Assembly: GCA_001953115.1 (NCBI GenBank)
Contig: LSSL01000095.1
Location: 1 to 41,472 of the forward strand
DNA: 41,472 bases
Reading direction: 5' to 3'
Source of the DNA: Smittium mucronatum
Lineage: Eukaryota > Kickxellomycota > Harpellomycetes > Harpellales > Legeriomycetaceae
Part shown: positions 32,983 through 41,472 of the stretch, in pieces
How positions within the stretch are numbered: the stretch's first letter is position 1
Layout of the letters: every line of letters begins with the position of its first letter
Made by a program: the position numbers and the translations under genes
The notes under the pieces: generated by a model
Seen by the model: the letters and a program-made list of their open reading frames with translations, nothing else
Database searches by the model: none
Told to the model about the DNA's origin: nothing

Positions 32983-34898
32983 GCTAAATATGTCGACGCC
33001 CTAATAAAGTTTTTTTTTTTTATCAAAGTAATTTTATATATATTTTTTTACATATATATTGTAATATTTATCATGTATTTTTTCGATTTTTTTAAGTTTT
33101 TTCAAGCAGTTTATTTGACCAGCAGCTTTCAAGAAAAGAAAAATATTCTAGAAATAGAGGAGGTATATTTCTGTATCGACTAATAAAAATATAGTGCAGT
33201 AGTAAAATTTATTTTTTCGTAAAGGCGAAGACGGATTTATATAACTGGTAGTTGCAAGTTGATTATACGCTATATTTGATTCCGAAAACAAGTAGATTTA
33301 AAGCTTTGCCATTTGTTTTTTAAGATTTTTCAAAGGAAAAAATAAAGAAGCATCTGTTTCATTTACCATTATGCAAATTTTAGCAGAGTTTATATATATA
33401 TATTTAAATATCTTAAAATTACTACACATTAACATAATTCTAATAGTTTATACGCTACATCAATTCGGAATTTCTGCAAGCTTTATCTTTATAAATTGCA
33501 CTTTTTTTTCGAAAAAAATAAAAATAAAAATGTTTTATGAACCAATCTCTATTAAAAAATCTTCATTGAACTTTTTTAAATCTTAATTTTTTTAAATAAA
33601 TGTATCGATGTTAAACTCTTTTTTAATTAATGAATATTTTTTTTCACGAATTTTGATTTAAAATTATATATTTCGTAAGGACTGATGGATTTTCTAATTT
33701 TTTATTATTTTTTAATTTTTCTATATTTTTCTCCTGATTTTCTCCTTTAATCTCTTAATAGAATCATTTTTTTCCTTTTGAGTTTATATAGCGAATACGA
33801 TATCTTTTTTAAACACACCAATAAAATTTCCGCTATTATATTATGGTGTTATATCATCAAATATATTATATTTAATTTTGTATTAACAATGGTTTGTTTT
33901 TACATTCTTGAAACAATAATAAATTAATTTGAGTAATATTACAGAATTTAACGTGCTTTTCCTGCAGATTTTTTTGATTTTTTTTAATCATTCTCTAATA
34001 TCACCCATTCCATAATGTTTTTTTTAGTTTTAGAACCAAATTAATATTTAAAATTTCTTATTAAATTCAAAATTTTAGATCTTAAAACTATTTTATATCT
34101 TTATTTCGATTTTTTTTTCTTATGATTAAACCAATATAATAGATATTTATCACTAATAGAAATCAGATTTAAAATAATTTATTTAATGAATGAAATCGAA
34201 GTTAATACGTATAAATAAATTGAAATTAAAACTTTTATAATATTTTATTGCAAAAATACCGAATTAAGTGCAATTTAATACGCCTTTTAGTTTTTTGATC
34301 AGTCTTGATTATTTATGTGTAAATTAAAATAATTTTGATTAGATTTCAAAATATAATGGACGTAAAATAATTAATAAATTTTTTAAAACATTTTGAATAA
34401 ATTATTTAGTATAAAAATAAAATTTATAGCTTTATTCAGCTAATAGCGAATTTATATCCAGAAAATTAGTCACAGCCATTTAATTTAAAATAAATAAGGT
34501 TCAATTTATGAAATTTTGATTTATAATATATAAAATTAAACAAAAATAATAGATTTTTTTCCATATCGAAACCAGAGCACATTTCATTTAAGATATATAT
34601 GCACTTTGTTATATAAATTTACAACAACACAGAATAAATTGAGGTATTTTGATTTGATTTTATAAATATCTGATAAATTAAAATCCTTAAAAAGATAAAA
34701 ATATATCATATAACAAAAAATTTAATTTTTTTACTTTAAAAATAACATATTTTACAATTTTTTAACGGAGTTTAGCCGGAAACAGACCGGCAAAGAAAAG
34801 GAACAAAGTATTTTTTTACATGGAGTGAATGTTTAAACGGAGTTTAATTTGAAAGGGTCAGAAGCTGAAGAAAAAAAATATTCATGTTGTAGAAAGGA

Positions 34899-34909
34899 GG
34901 GGGGGGGGG
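34899..34909. repeat. G11 homopolymer
   Basis: Eleven consecutive G in AT-rich noncoding DNA. Confidence 0.9.
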
Positions 34910-36464
34910 TTCAAAAGAGCCATTTGTGTCAGATCCTTTTATTGAAAATATTTCACTCTATTATCTTTGGGTTTATTATTCGTTTAAAAATCAAAAATCA
35001 AATTTATTTTTTTTCAATTTGATTAATCAATATTCTTCTGCTATGCTTAATAGTATAAAACGAGGTTTATTTTTGCAAGGTTTGAGGTTTTTTTAAGGAG
35101 ATTTTAAGCAGTGATAAAAAAGTAAGCGATTACTAATTTTTAAAAAATGTAATCCTAATTATAAATATAAAAAATAAATTTATTGATTGACCTTAAAATC
35201 TTTGAACTCTAGAAATACCGAATATAGCTGATATTTTTAATAAAATCAGGATATCAATGATTTTTCTAATGTATTACTTGATTTTGATAATGTGAACTTA
35301 TACCTAGTTTATATTAATAAAATAATAAAATTAATATTTTTGTCTTTGGGAAATTAGGATTTTCTTTGTATTTCGGTTCTGTAAAGATTAACCGGTAAAA
35401 TATTTCCCCCCTGAATCCTTTCAAACTGCTTTGTAATTTTTTTAAAGCTCTCCTAAAAAAACTCATGAACGGAATTTTTATAAATTCATAAATATATTCT
35501 CGCTTCAGTATTAGATCGGAGTGGGCTTTTTTTGCTCATAGTGAAGTCGGTACAGAGTTTTTTATATCATTTAGACTCCCTGTTCTATATTGGTTGAAGT
35601 AGTGATATAGGAATTTTATTTCTCTGAGAACATAATCAATTGAATCTTTATATTAACAATTTTTTTCCTAAAAATAGGGAATAGGTTTAGGATGGAATCC
35701 TTTTATATAGATTTTTTCCAAAATATAAGGCATTACAATTCACAGTCAAAGACTAAAGTTCAAGAAATTATTGAGTTATAAAACTTATCGTTACTGGCTA
35801 AATGCTATTAAAAGATGCCAGGTTTTTTTTTCAAAAAGATTTAGACGAAATAAAATAAAATTTCAATTTAGGAAAAACTTTCATCTAATATATCAGAAGT
35901 ATTTAATAAAGACCCAAAATCTCATTCCATTCTTTTTATGCATGGTTTCAATCATTTTTTTTTCAAATGAATATTCGCTCGTTATATTAATATCTGGACT
36001 TTATAATTTTATGTTTTATAAAGTTGGTTGGATGAAAATTAGAGTTTTTATACTACTTTTTCTAATTTAAAGAAATTTAATAGTTGAATATTCATATTTC
36101 ATTTTTAAAGAAAAGTCAGTTATTTTGGCTGAACAAATGAGCATTTATCAATACCCAGATTTTAGATAAAACTCTTGATTACGATCAAATAAAACAGAAA
36201 AATCACTTTTTCTAAAATAAGAACTAAATATGGATGATGGTTAAATTTTTTGATAGCATAATAAGAGTCGAATAAATTCAAATAAAGAATAGATTTTTTT
36301 GTTATTTTTGACGAATATATAATTTTTTTTTTCCATATCAATAAAAGACAAGTCTTCATATGTATTAACAAGTAGATATTTGTTTAAAGAGCATTAGGGG
36401 TATGAAACATGGCAAATATGAAACAAAAAAAGAAAGTGATGAGAATGAAACGAGCGACCTGATA

Positions 36465-38507
36465 TTACTTTTTGGATTTGGACTTGTTCTTTTTCACAGC
36501 GGGTTTGGTATTATTTTCAGCTGCCTGCTTCTTCTCGGCCAAAATGCGGCGTTCATTTAGCTTATCAGCTTCTTGAGATCTTTTTTGGATGCCGTTTTGC
36601 ATACGAGCATAAAGTTTCCGGTTTTTCTTGGTCATCATAGTCATGGCCATTGCCTTCTTCTCTTCGTCTATTTTAGAGGTCTTTTTGTATTCTGAAGTTG
36701 GTGCGGGTGATGAGTTTGTCTTGCGTTTCTTGAATTTGGAATAGTTTACACCCCCGAATTCAGCTTCTAGTTCTGCTTGGTGCTCATCATAATCTTCATC
36801 TTGACTATCCGCTGCATTGACTGCCTTCTGTTCGACGAATTGCTCGATCTCTGAATCGTATTCACTATCTTCAGAATCGGCTTCGTCAGCACTTAATCCG
36901 TCAATATCGTTTTCGCCACTGTCATCATCATCATCATCATCATTATCATCATCATCATCTGACTGATCTAATTCTGTGGATTTTTCTTGAATTTCTTGGT
37001 CTTGAGTTTCTAGAGTAGTTACCTCACCTTGGAAACCAATTCTCTTTGCGTATTCGTCAATAGCCAACTGTTGTTTAGGCACGTAATCACCTTGTTTGTA
37101 CTCAACGAAGGGAGACAAATGAGGAGGCAATTTTTTGCCCACTAGATAAGAATCAAAACTCAAAATCATGTTTGCATTAACGCAATCATAAATGAATTGA
37201 GGCTGCAAACACATGGGTTTCTTGGAGGGTTTTTCACCATTGACTTTACGGTTCAAAATATTCTTTGGAATTTCAGGACGATCAACAATGAAAATATTGA
37301 TGCGAGAGTCAGATTCATTAAGTCCAGTTTGCTTTGAGCCATTGAAATAATCTTCCCAGCAGACTTTACCCCCGAAGCTGCGAACGACAAATTCAATAGA
37401 GTATTTAGGAACTTCGCGAGACAAAAAGAAGGTATAATTCTTGAACAAATCCGAAGTGTGACTTTCATCGATGTAAGGGTCGGCAATGGTTGTTGTTGTT
37501 GGCTCTTCTGTTGTATCTTCAAGGGAAGCATCCTTCTCTGCGATCGCATCAATCGAAGACTCGAGTTTTTGAATAGCATCGATTTTAGCGGGCAAAGAGG
37601 CGAGTTTATCCTTTAACTGAGAGCTGGTAACACTGGACTCGGTTCCTGAAGCTAGCTGGGCCTCACGATCGTCTATTGACTGAACGACTTCAAGCGAGCC
37701 GACTTTAGTGGTGTGGAGAGCCCCAAGACCCACACCCAAATTTTCGAGCTCGTAATCAATTTTAGGGGGATAAACCAAATTGGCATCCTTGTAGAGCTTA
37801 CAATTGACGAAGCCGATAAGAGCGCGGTAAAATTCAAGGAAAGACCACATAACGCGGAAATCGACATCTCGAGGGACGTGCTGAGAAAATTGGTAAGGGG
37901 CAACCCAAGTAATGGTTTGCCCAGCTATTTCAGCCTGGTAGTAAATACCCTTGATGGACAAAAAAGTCTTTTTGAGTTTATTAGTTATCATGATATAATG
38001 CATGAATTCAGCGAGTAGTTTGCGACTATTGTTGAGAGTGGAATTGTTTCCGGTTTTGTAGGAAGCAGGCATAATAGCAAACAAACTGAGCATGCTGAGA
38101 GCATCGTCAATATCACGGATAGCATCGTTGAAGGTTGGATACCGCTCGAGAATCAGATGGTTTACGTTGTACTTGGGACGATGTCTTTTTAAACCATCAG
38201 CTTTAGTCCATTCTCTCTTACTTTTGGCGTGACTCAGACGTCGCTTAAAAATCTTGTCCTCTCTGAATTTCAAAAGTAAAGGCTCGTGCATCAGGTACTG
38301 AATATCTTTAGTATAATAAAAAGTAGTAGGGGCAGTTGAGCCCTTATTGACCTTCTTCCTGTTCTTGGGCTCAACAGGGTAGACGCCCTTTAGAATACAT
38401 AGCCGGCGGAAATTAGCAAGAGATACCTGTAGTTTCTTGATGGCTCTATTTCTGTTGATGTATTTTCGAGCGGAACCTTCTTTTCCAGCCTTTTTGAGTT
38501 TACCCAT
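36465..38507 (-). CDS. NOP7: Pescadillo homolog, ribosome biogenesis factor (680 aa, intronless)
   Basis: One uninterrupted frame with ATG at 38507. The N-terminal pescadillo domain (about 1-280) has the family's opening (MGKLKKAGKEGSARKYI, then NRNRA.KKLQVSL..FRRLCILKG.YP..P) and DIQYL.HEPLL.KFRE, plus RYPTF.DA.RD.DD.LS. A coiled-coil-like segment (about 295-330) follows. A single BRCT domain lies at about 352-460 (LFKNYTFFLSREVPKYSIEF, GGKVCWEDYF, then the late PQFIYDCVN tryptophan-position region). Next are an Asp-rich stretch (about 515-540, coded by CAT repeats at 36925-36960) and a Lys-rich C-terminus (KKNKSKSKK), typical of nucleolar proteins. Pescadillo/Nop7 works with Erb1 and Ytm1 (BOP1, WDR12) in 27S pre-rRNA processing for the 60S subunit. 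The length is close to the 580-605 aa of known members, with extra low-complexity residues. Same strand as, and downstream of, the capping protein gene. Confidence 0.97.
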   Translation of the reverse strand: MGKLKKAGKEGSARKYINRNRAIKKLQVSLANFRRLCILKGVYPVEPKNRKKVNKGSTAPTTFYYTKDIQYLMHEPLLLKFREDKIFKRRLSHAKSKREWTKADGLKRHRPKYNVNHLILERYPTFNDAIRDIDDALSMLSLFAIMPASYKTGNNSTLNNSRKLLAEFMHYIMITNKLKKTFLSIKGIYYQAEIAGQTITWVAPYQFSQHVPRDVDFRVMWSFLEFYRALIGFVNCKLYKDANLVYPPKIDYELENLGVGLGALHTTKVGSLEVVQSIDDREAQLASGTESSVTSSQLKDKLASLPAKIDAIQKLESSIDAIAEKDASLEDTTEEPTTTTIADPYIDESHTSDLFKNYTFFLSREVPKYSIEFVVRSFGGKVCWEDYFNGSKQTGLNESDSRINIFIVDRPEIPKNILNRKVNGEKPSKKPMCLQPQFIYDCVNANMILSFDSYLVGKKLPPHLSPFVEYKQGDYVPKQQLAIDEYAKRIGFQGEVTTLETQDQEIQEKSTELDQSDDDDDNDDDDDDDSGENDIDGLSADEADSEDSEYDSEIEQFVEQKAVNAADSQDEDYDEHQAELEAEFGGVNYSKFKKRKTNSSPAPTSEYKKTSKIDEEKKAMAMTMMTKKNRKLYARMQNGIQKRSQEADKLNERRILAEKKQAAENNTKPAVKKNKSKSKK

Positions 38508-38968
38508 TTTTCGAAGAATTTATGTTTGCTTGCTTATTTAAAAAAGTGAGATAGAGAGGAGAGGGTTACTGGCAAGACTTTTAAGAATATAAGAAAAAGA
38601 AGTTCAAAGAATTGCGGCTAGGGATAATTAAAAGAAAAAAGAATTTTGATAACCCAACTAAAGAACCTTCGCACCAATACAAGATATTATATAAAGATTT
38701 GAAAATTCCAGCTTGCTAAGTGAAATTTCAAAAGTTTTGAAAATTTCTGCCCAAAATAAAAAAAAAAAAATTAAAATTTTTTTCTAATGATCTTTCGAAA
38801 TTAAAGAGAATTAAGCCAGTTAGATGGCAAATAGGCGAAATAGGGAAATACGAATGGCAGATCAACAAAGTGGAATTAAACAGCTAATAAAAAACAAGAT
38901 GTGGAGCAATGGGGTAGAATGATAGGGCAAAATAAAGACGAGGATGGAGTAGAGCAGAGCAGAGAAGA
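38508..38968. other. Intergenic region between capping protein alpha and pescadillo
   Basis: 461 bp holding the 3' end of the capping protein transcript and, on the minus strand, the upstream region of pescadillo. A/T-rich, with an A-rich stretch at 38756-38770. No clear TATA box or CCAAT box near the pescadillo start was seen. Confidence 0.5.
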
Positions 38969-40198
38969 TTAGTGGTTGACGTTTCCCAGCTGCTCGCCAA
39001 TATTGTAATTGGCGATTTTTAGCCAGTCGACTTTGCTTCGGGTTAGGGGGAGTTTACGGCGGAGGTCCTTGAAGGTGTGGTCGGCGAGAAACTGATAGTT
39101 TTCGTTCATGGAGAGCTGGATCTGCTTCTCGAGCTTTTTAATGGAGGAGAAGATGGAGGCAGCGAGTTGGGGCAAGTCGTCACCTTCGGGAGCAATTTCC
39201 TCGGAGACGTTCTTTTCTACATTGAGCTGGACGTTGCCATCTTCGTAGTAGTGGATGTGGATTTTAAGGGAGCCAGTCAGTACGCTTGTGTCTTGGTTAA
39301 AAGACCAAGTGGATTGCCAGCGTCCGTTATAAAAGTTTTCAGGACTGTACCTATTGTTAATAATACAGAAAATATAGCCACGTTCTAACGGGGCGGCGTC
39401 TGGTTCGGTGTGGAGGTGGCTGGCAGATTCTGGAAATAGGTTAAAGTTGATGGGGAATACGCTTATTTTGCCACCAGCATAGTGCTCGGATATGTATTCA
39501 TTACCCATCAGTTGGAGATCATCTCTATTAACAAACAGATATTAGGAAAAAAATGGAAAGGAATGGAAGAGAAAGACGGATACCTGAAGGAATCTTCTTC
39601 AACATGACTTGAATAATCTTCCGATTGTACAACTTTCTAAAATGATAAAGTAAAAAGTGCAAGGCAAAATAGAGTTTTATGAATATTAAACTGAGAAAAG
39701 TTTAAATAATAAAAGAATCAATAAATAAAAATTTGGGCATACCAATCGCAAATGGTCAAAAGTAAATTTGGTCAAAGTTTGGTAATCGATAAAAGAGCCA
39801 TCTTCTAGTTGATTATATTTGGTCAATAAAACCTAAGATTAAAAAATAAAATAAAGTAAATACAGTATTTTTCAAAGCAAAAAGGGATAGAAAAGTTAAA
39901 GTACCTCAGTTTCAGAATCGGGCAAGGAGGCACAATAAAACTGGGCAGTATTACAATCAGCGAGAACGGGGCCAATCTCATCCTGCAAAGTCACGTCATC
40001 ATTGACCAAACCTCTGATATCTAAACAGACAAATTATTAATACTATGTATTCAGTTTGGAACCAGGTAAAGAAAGGTAAATATCAATATATATAAAAAAA
40101 GAGATACCATTGAAAATATCATCTATTTCGCCTGGTGGACTGGATTTAAGAAACTGGGCGGCTTTAAGCACTTTTTCGCGGGATGATAATTCCTCCAT
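38969..40198 (-). CDS. CAP1: F-actin-capping protein subunit alpha (5 exons, 301 aa)
   Basis: Exons 40198-40108, 40020-39905, 39832-39743, 39636-39584 and 39524-38969. The introns are 87, 72, 106 and 59 nt, all GT...AG. The spliced length of 906 nt is in frame throughout. The N-terminus (MEELSSREKVLKAAQFLKSS, then PPGEIDDIFNDIRGL) matches the family's KV-IA-KFI--APPGEF-EVFND-R. The last exon has both alpha-subunit signatures: HYYEDGNVQL and FKDLRRKLPLTRSKVDW, plus FYNGRWQSTW. About 270-290 aa is usual. The protein pairs with the beta subunit to cap actin-filament barbed ends, at cortical actin patches in fungi. Start at 40198 chosen because it opens exactly on the conserved N-terminus. The last exon alone would give only a 179-aa fragment, so the splicing model matters. 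Confidence 0.96.
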
Positions 40199-40368
40199 TC
40201 AAAATATTTACAGGACTTACAAGTATTGATAAGAGCCAAAGATAATATAGATAAAAGTAATGCAGAGATCAAAAAGAAGGATTATAGCTGTTCCCAAGCG
40301 GATGGATGCAGCAGAATTTCACAGAGCTTTGGCTTTGCTTCTCGTGTCAGATTAATTCCAGCAGTCTT

Positions 40369-40420
40369 GTGTTCTAAGCCCAATTTTTTTTTTTTGTATC
40401 ACGGAAGTGTTCTAAGCCCA
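40369..40420. repeat. 14-bp direct repeat upstream of capping protein alpha
   Basis: GTGTTCTAAGCCCA occurs at 40369-40382 and again at 40407-40420, with a T13 run between. Confidence 0.8.
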
Positions 40421-40636
40421 AAAAGCCAAGTTGACACGCAGAAAAGTGTCTTTGTTTGCCTTTTTGGCGTTTTGGTAAATCAAAAGCTCAGGTTGGAGCT
40501 GATTACTCAGCCAGCCACAAATCATCTTCGTCCCTGACCACGAAACACAGCCAGCCATATTATACGCTTGGCAGATTATCCAATTATCCTACATTGCATT
40601 GAGCTCCTTTAATACCCAATAAGCTCTGGTTTAATT

Positions 40637-40801
40637 ATGTCTTACCCATTTAACATAATGACATTTTCTATAGCCGGTTTGATTCGTTGGAAAAGAGATG
40701 CATTCTTTTTGTACAGACTTTTGGGAGAATATCCTATTTTATTAAAAACACCCAATTTATTGGCATATCGTCAATCCCAGGGAGATTCATATAGTCACTG
40801 A
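40637..40801 (+). CDS. Possible small ORF, 54 aa, unrecognised
   Basis: ATG 40637 to TGA 40799. The translation begins MSYPFNIMTFSIAGLIRWKR and continues with a mixed, non-repetitive composition that includes an aromatic and basic central part (FFLYRLLGEYP). It looks more protein-like than the usual AT-rich background frames and is divergent from the capping protein gene. No family is recognised and no splice partners were found. It may be chance. Confidence 0.2.
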   Translation: MSYPFNIMTFSIAGLIRWKRDAFFLYRLLGEYPILLKTPNLLAYRQSQGDSYSH

Positions 40802-41249
40802 TGATTTGCCAGCTATCAACATTAAAATGATGCAGCCAATAGTCATGAACTCTTGGAAAATAAACCATAGGTAGAGGATAGAACCAATGCTAATTAGAAA
40901 AATCGAATGGAAACATTCTCCAGATTATGGTTTTTGCTGATTACTGGCCAGAAACCACTGGGATGCTCTAAGAATATTAGCAGCGTATAAATAGGCGCAT
41001 TGCCTTAGACTTTATTATTAGCAATCTGGTGAAATCCTCCATCTACATTCGCTGAATTTCTGGTAAAAAATAAAACAAAATAGGGTAATAAATGGCTCTA
41101 ATCAGGCTTCCAATTTATTACAGCATTTTCACACCAAACATATTAGTCGAGGCCACGAAAATAAAAAAGCCTTATCCAAAAACGCTTTTATTAAGATCGA
41201 TCTCAGTTTCTTACTACTTGGCGATCTTGTGTTTTTGGGCGCGCCTTTA

Positions 41250-41284
41250 TGTCTGATGTCTGATGTCTGATGTCTGATGTCTGG
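41250..41284. repeat. Heptamer tandem repeat TGTCTGA
   Basis: About five uninterrupted copies of TGTCTGA (TGTCTGATGTCTGATGTC and so on). Confidence 0.9.
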
Positions 41285-41455
41285 TTTAGTTTGTTGTAAG
41301 AGTTGAATGCTGGAAGTTTGGAGCGCTTGTATTTTATAGTGAGAATTATTAATTAAGTCATCTCTTGATTTATTAATATTATATGCAGAATTGACCATCT
41401 CTTGATAAATCCAATCTTTATAATACTCATTACATAGCCCTCTCATAGCCGGGTG

Positions 41456-41470
41456 GGGGGGGGGGGGGGG
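41456..41470. repeat. G15 homopolymer at window end
   Basis: Fifteen consecutive G two bases before the window ends; it may coincide with a contig end or a sequencing difficulty. Confidence 0.85.
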
Positions 41471-41472
41471 TT

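Larger units (their letters stand above)
29653..36464. other. Gene-poor AT-rich stretch
   Basis: About 6.8 kb without a convincing gene. It holds microsatellites, a small tandem duplication, two GC-containing hairpins and three of the window's five G/C homopolymers, listed separately. Open pieces at 33371-33586 and 35771-36070 (plus) are rich in Ile, Phe and Lys, as expected from AT-rich noncoding DNA, and match no family I know. Confidence 0.45.
40199..41472. other. Upstream region of capping protein alpha, to the window end
   Basis: No recognised gene. G/C content is higher than in the central desert. It contains a 14-bp direct repeat, repeated CAGCCAGCC-type motifs near 40510-40555, a 54-codon open frame at 40637, a heptamer tandem repeat and a terminal G15. 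The minus-strand frame 41446-41129 (105 codons) is low in complexity, partly made of the heptamer repeat, and matches nothing I know. It could be an exon fragment or chance. Confidence 0.4.

Noticed and set aside
33371..33586. 71-codon plus-strand frame
   Set aside because: Background composition and no recognisable family or splice context.
35771..36371. 99-codon plus frame and 69-codon minus frame near 36 kb
   Set aside because: Composition is Ile/Phe/Lys/Tyr-rich as expected of AT-rich noncoding DNA. I looked for transposase motifs in neighbouring frames and found none I could defend.
37253..38018. Several 76-108-codon frames on both strands
   Set aside because: Shadows of the pescadillo coding sequence.
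40226..40537. 103-codon plus-strand frame just upstream of the capping protein gene
   Set aside because: Overlaps the probable promoter and 5' UTR, spans a poly-T run, and has no recognisable domain.
1..41472. CRISPR arrays, bacterial operons, rRNA genes
   Set aside because: None seen. The repeats are microsatellites, LTRs and diverged duplications, and the genes are spliced and eukaryotic.

Overview
The window looks like a piece of a small-intron, strongly AT-rich fungal genome. Evidence: spliceosomal introns of 59-110 nt with GT...AG ends; a KIN1/PAR-1-type kinase with a fungal-style layout and a C-terminal KA1-like end; a YMC-type mitochondrial carrier; pescadillo and actin-capping protein alpha genes; and Ty3/Gypsy and piggyBac debris. 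The lineage (an early-diverging fungus, for example a Kickxellomycotina/Harpellales type) is inference from base composition and gene style, not something the sequence proves.

Layout. 1-2321: the left part of a decayed Ty3/Gypsy retrotransposon on the minus strand (LTR, primer site, gag, start of pol), cut by the window edge. 2321-2565: a diverged tandem duplication. 3240-4833: a decayed piggyBac transposase on plus. 6784-7312: one copy of an unidentified dispersed repeat whose second copy is at 29116-29652. 7555-12982: a complete Ty3/Gypsy element (two 338-bp LTRs, CAGA target duplication) full of stops and frameshifts. 14618-15635: a two-exon mitochondrial carrier (YMC1-like). 15816-19593 minus: a three-exon KIN1/MARK-family kinase, convergent with the carrier. 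19.6-36.4 kb: a gene-poor AT-rich stretch of about 17 kb with a candidate MITE, microsatellites, hairpins and long G/C homopolymers. 36465-38507 minus: pescadillo, intronless. 38969-40198 minus: F-actin capping protein alpha in five exons. 40.2-41.5 kb: upstream sequence with little coding signal, ending in a 15-G run.

The four intact host genes are unrelated housekeeping genes (mitochondrial transport, polarity kinase, ribosome biogenesis, actin capping) and do not form a pathway. I found exon joins for three of them that keep the frame exactly and restore family-conserved residues: the carrier is 314 aa, not the 325 aa of the unspliced reading frame; the kinase is 1191 aa; capping alpha is 301 aa.

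I see no convincing new multi-gene system. The most informative signal is in the mobile elements. Two diverged Ty3/Gypsy families in the window keep the same in-frame slippery heptamer (G GGA AAA) five codons before the gag stop, with pol opening in the -1 frame. This points to a conserved -1 programmed frameshift. The full-length copy also combines a badly broken coding region with nearly identical LTRs, which suggests that an already defective copy was mobilised in trans.
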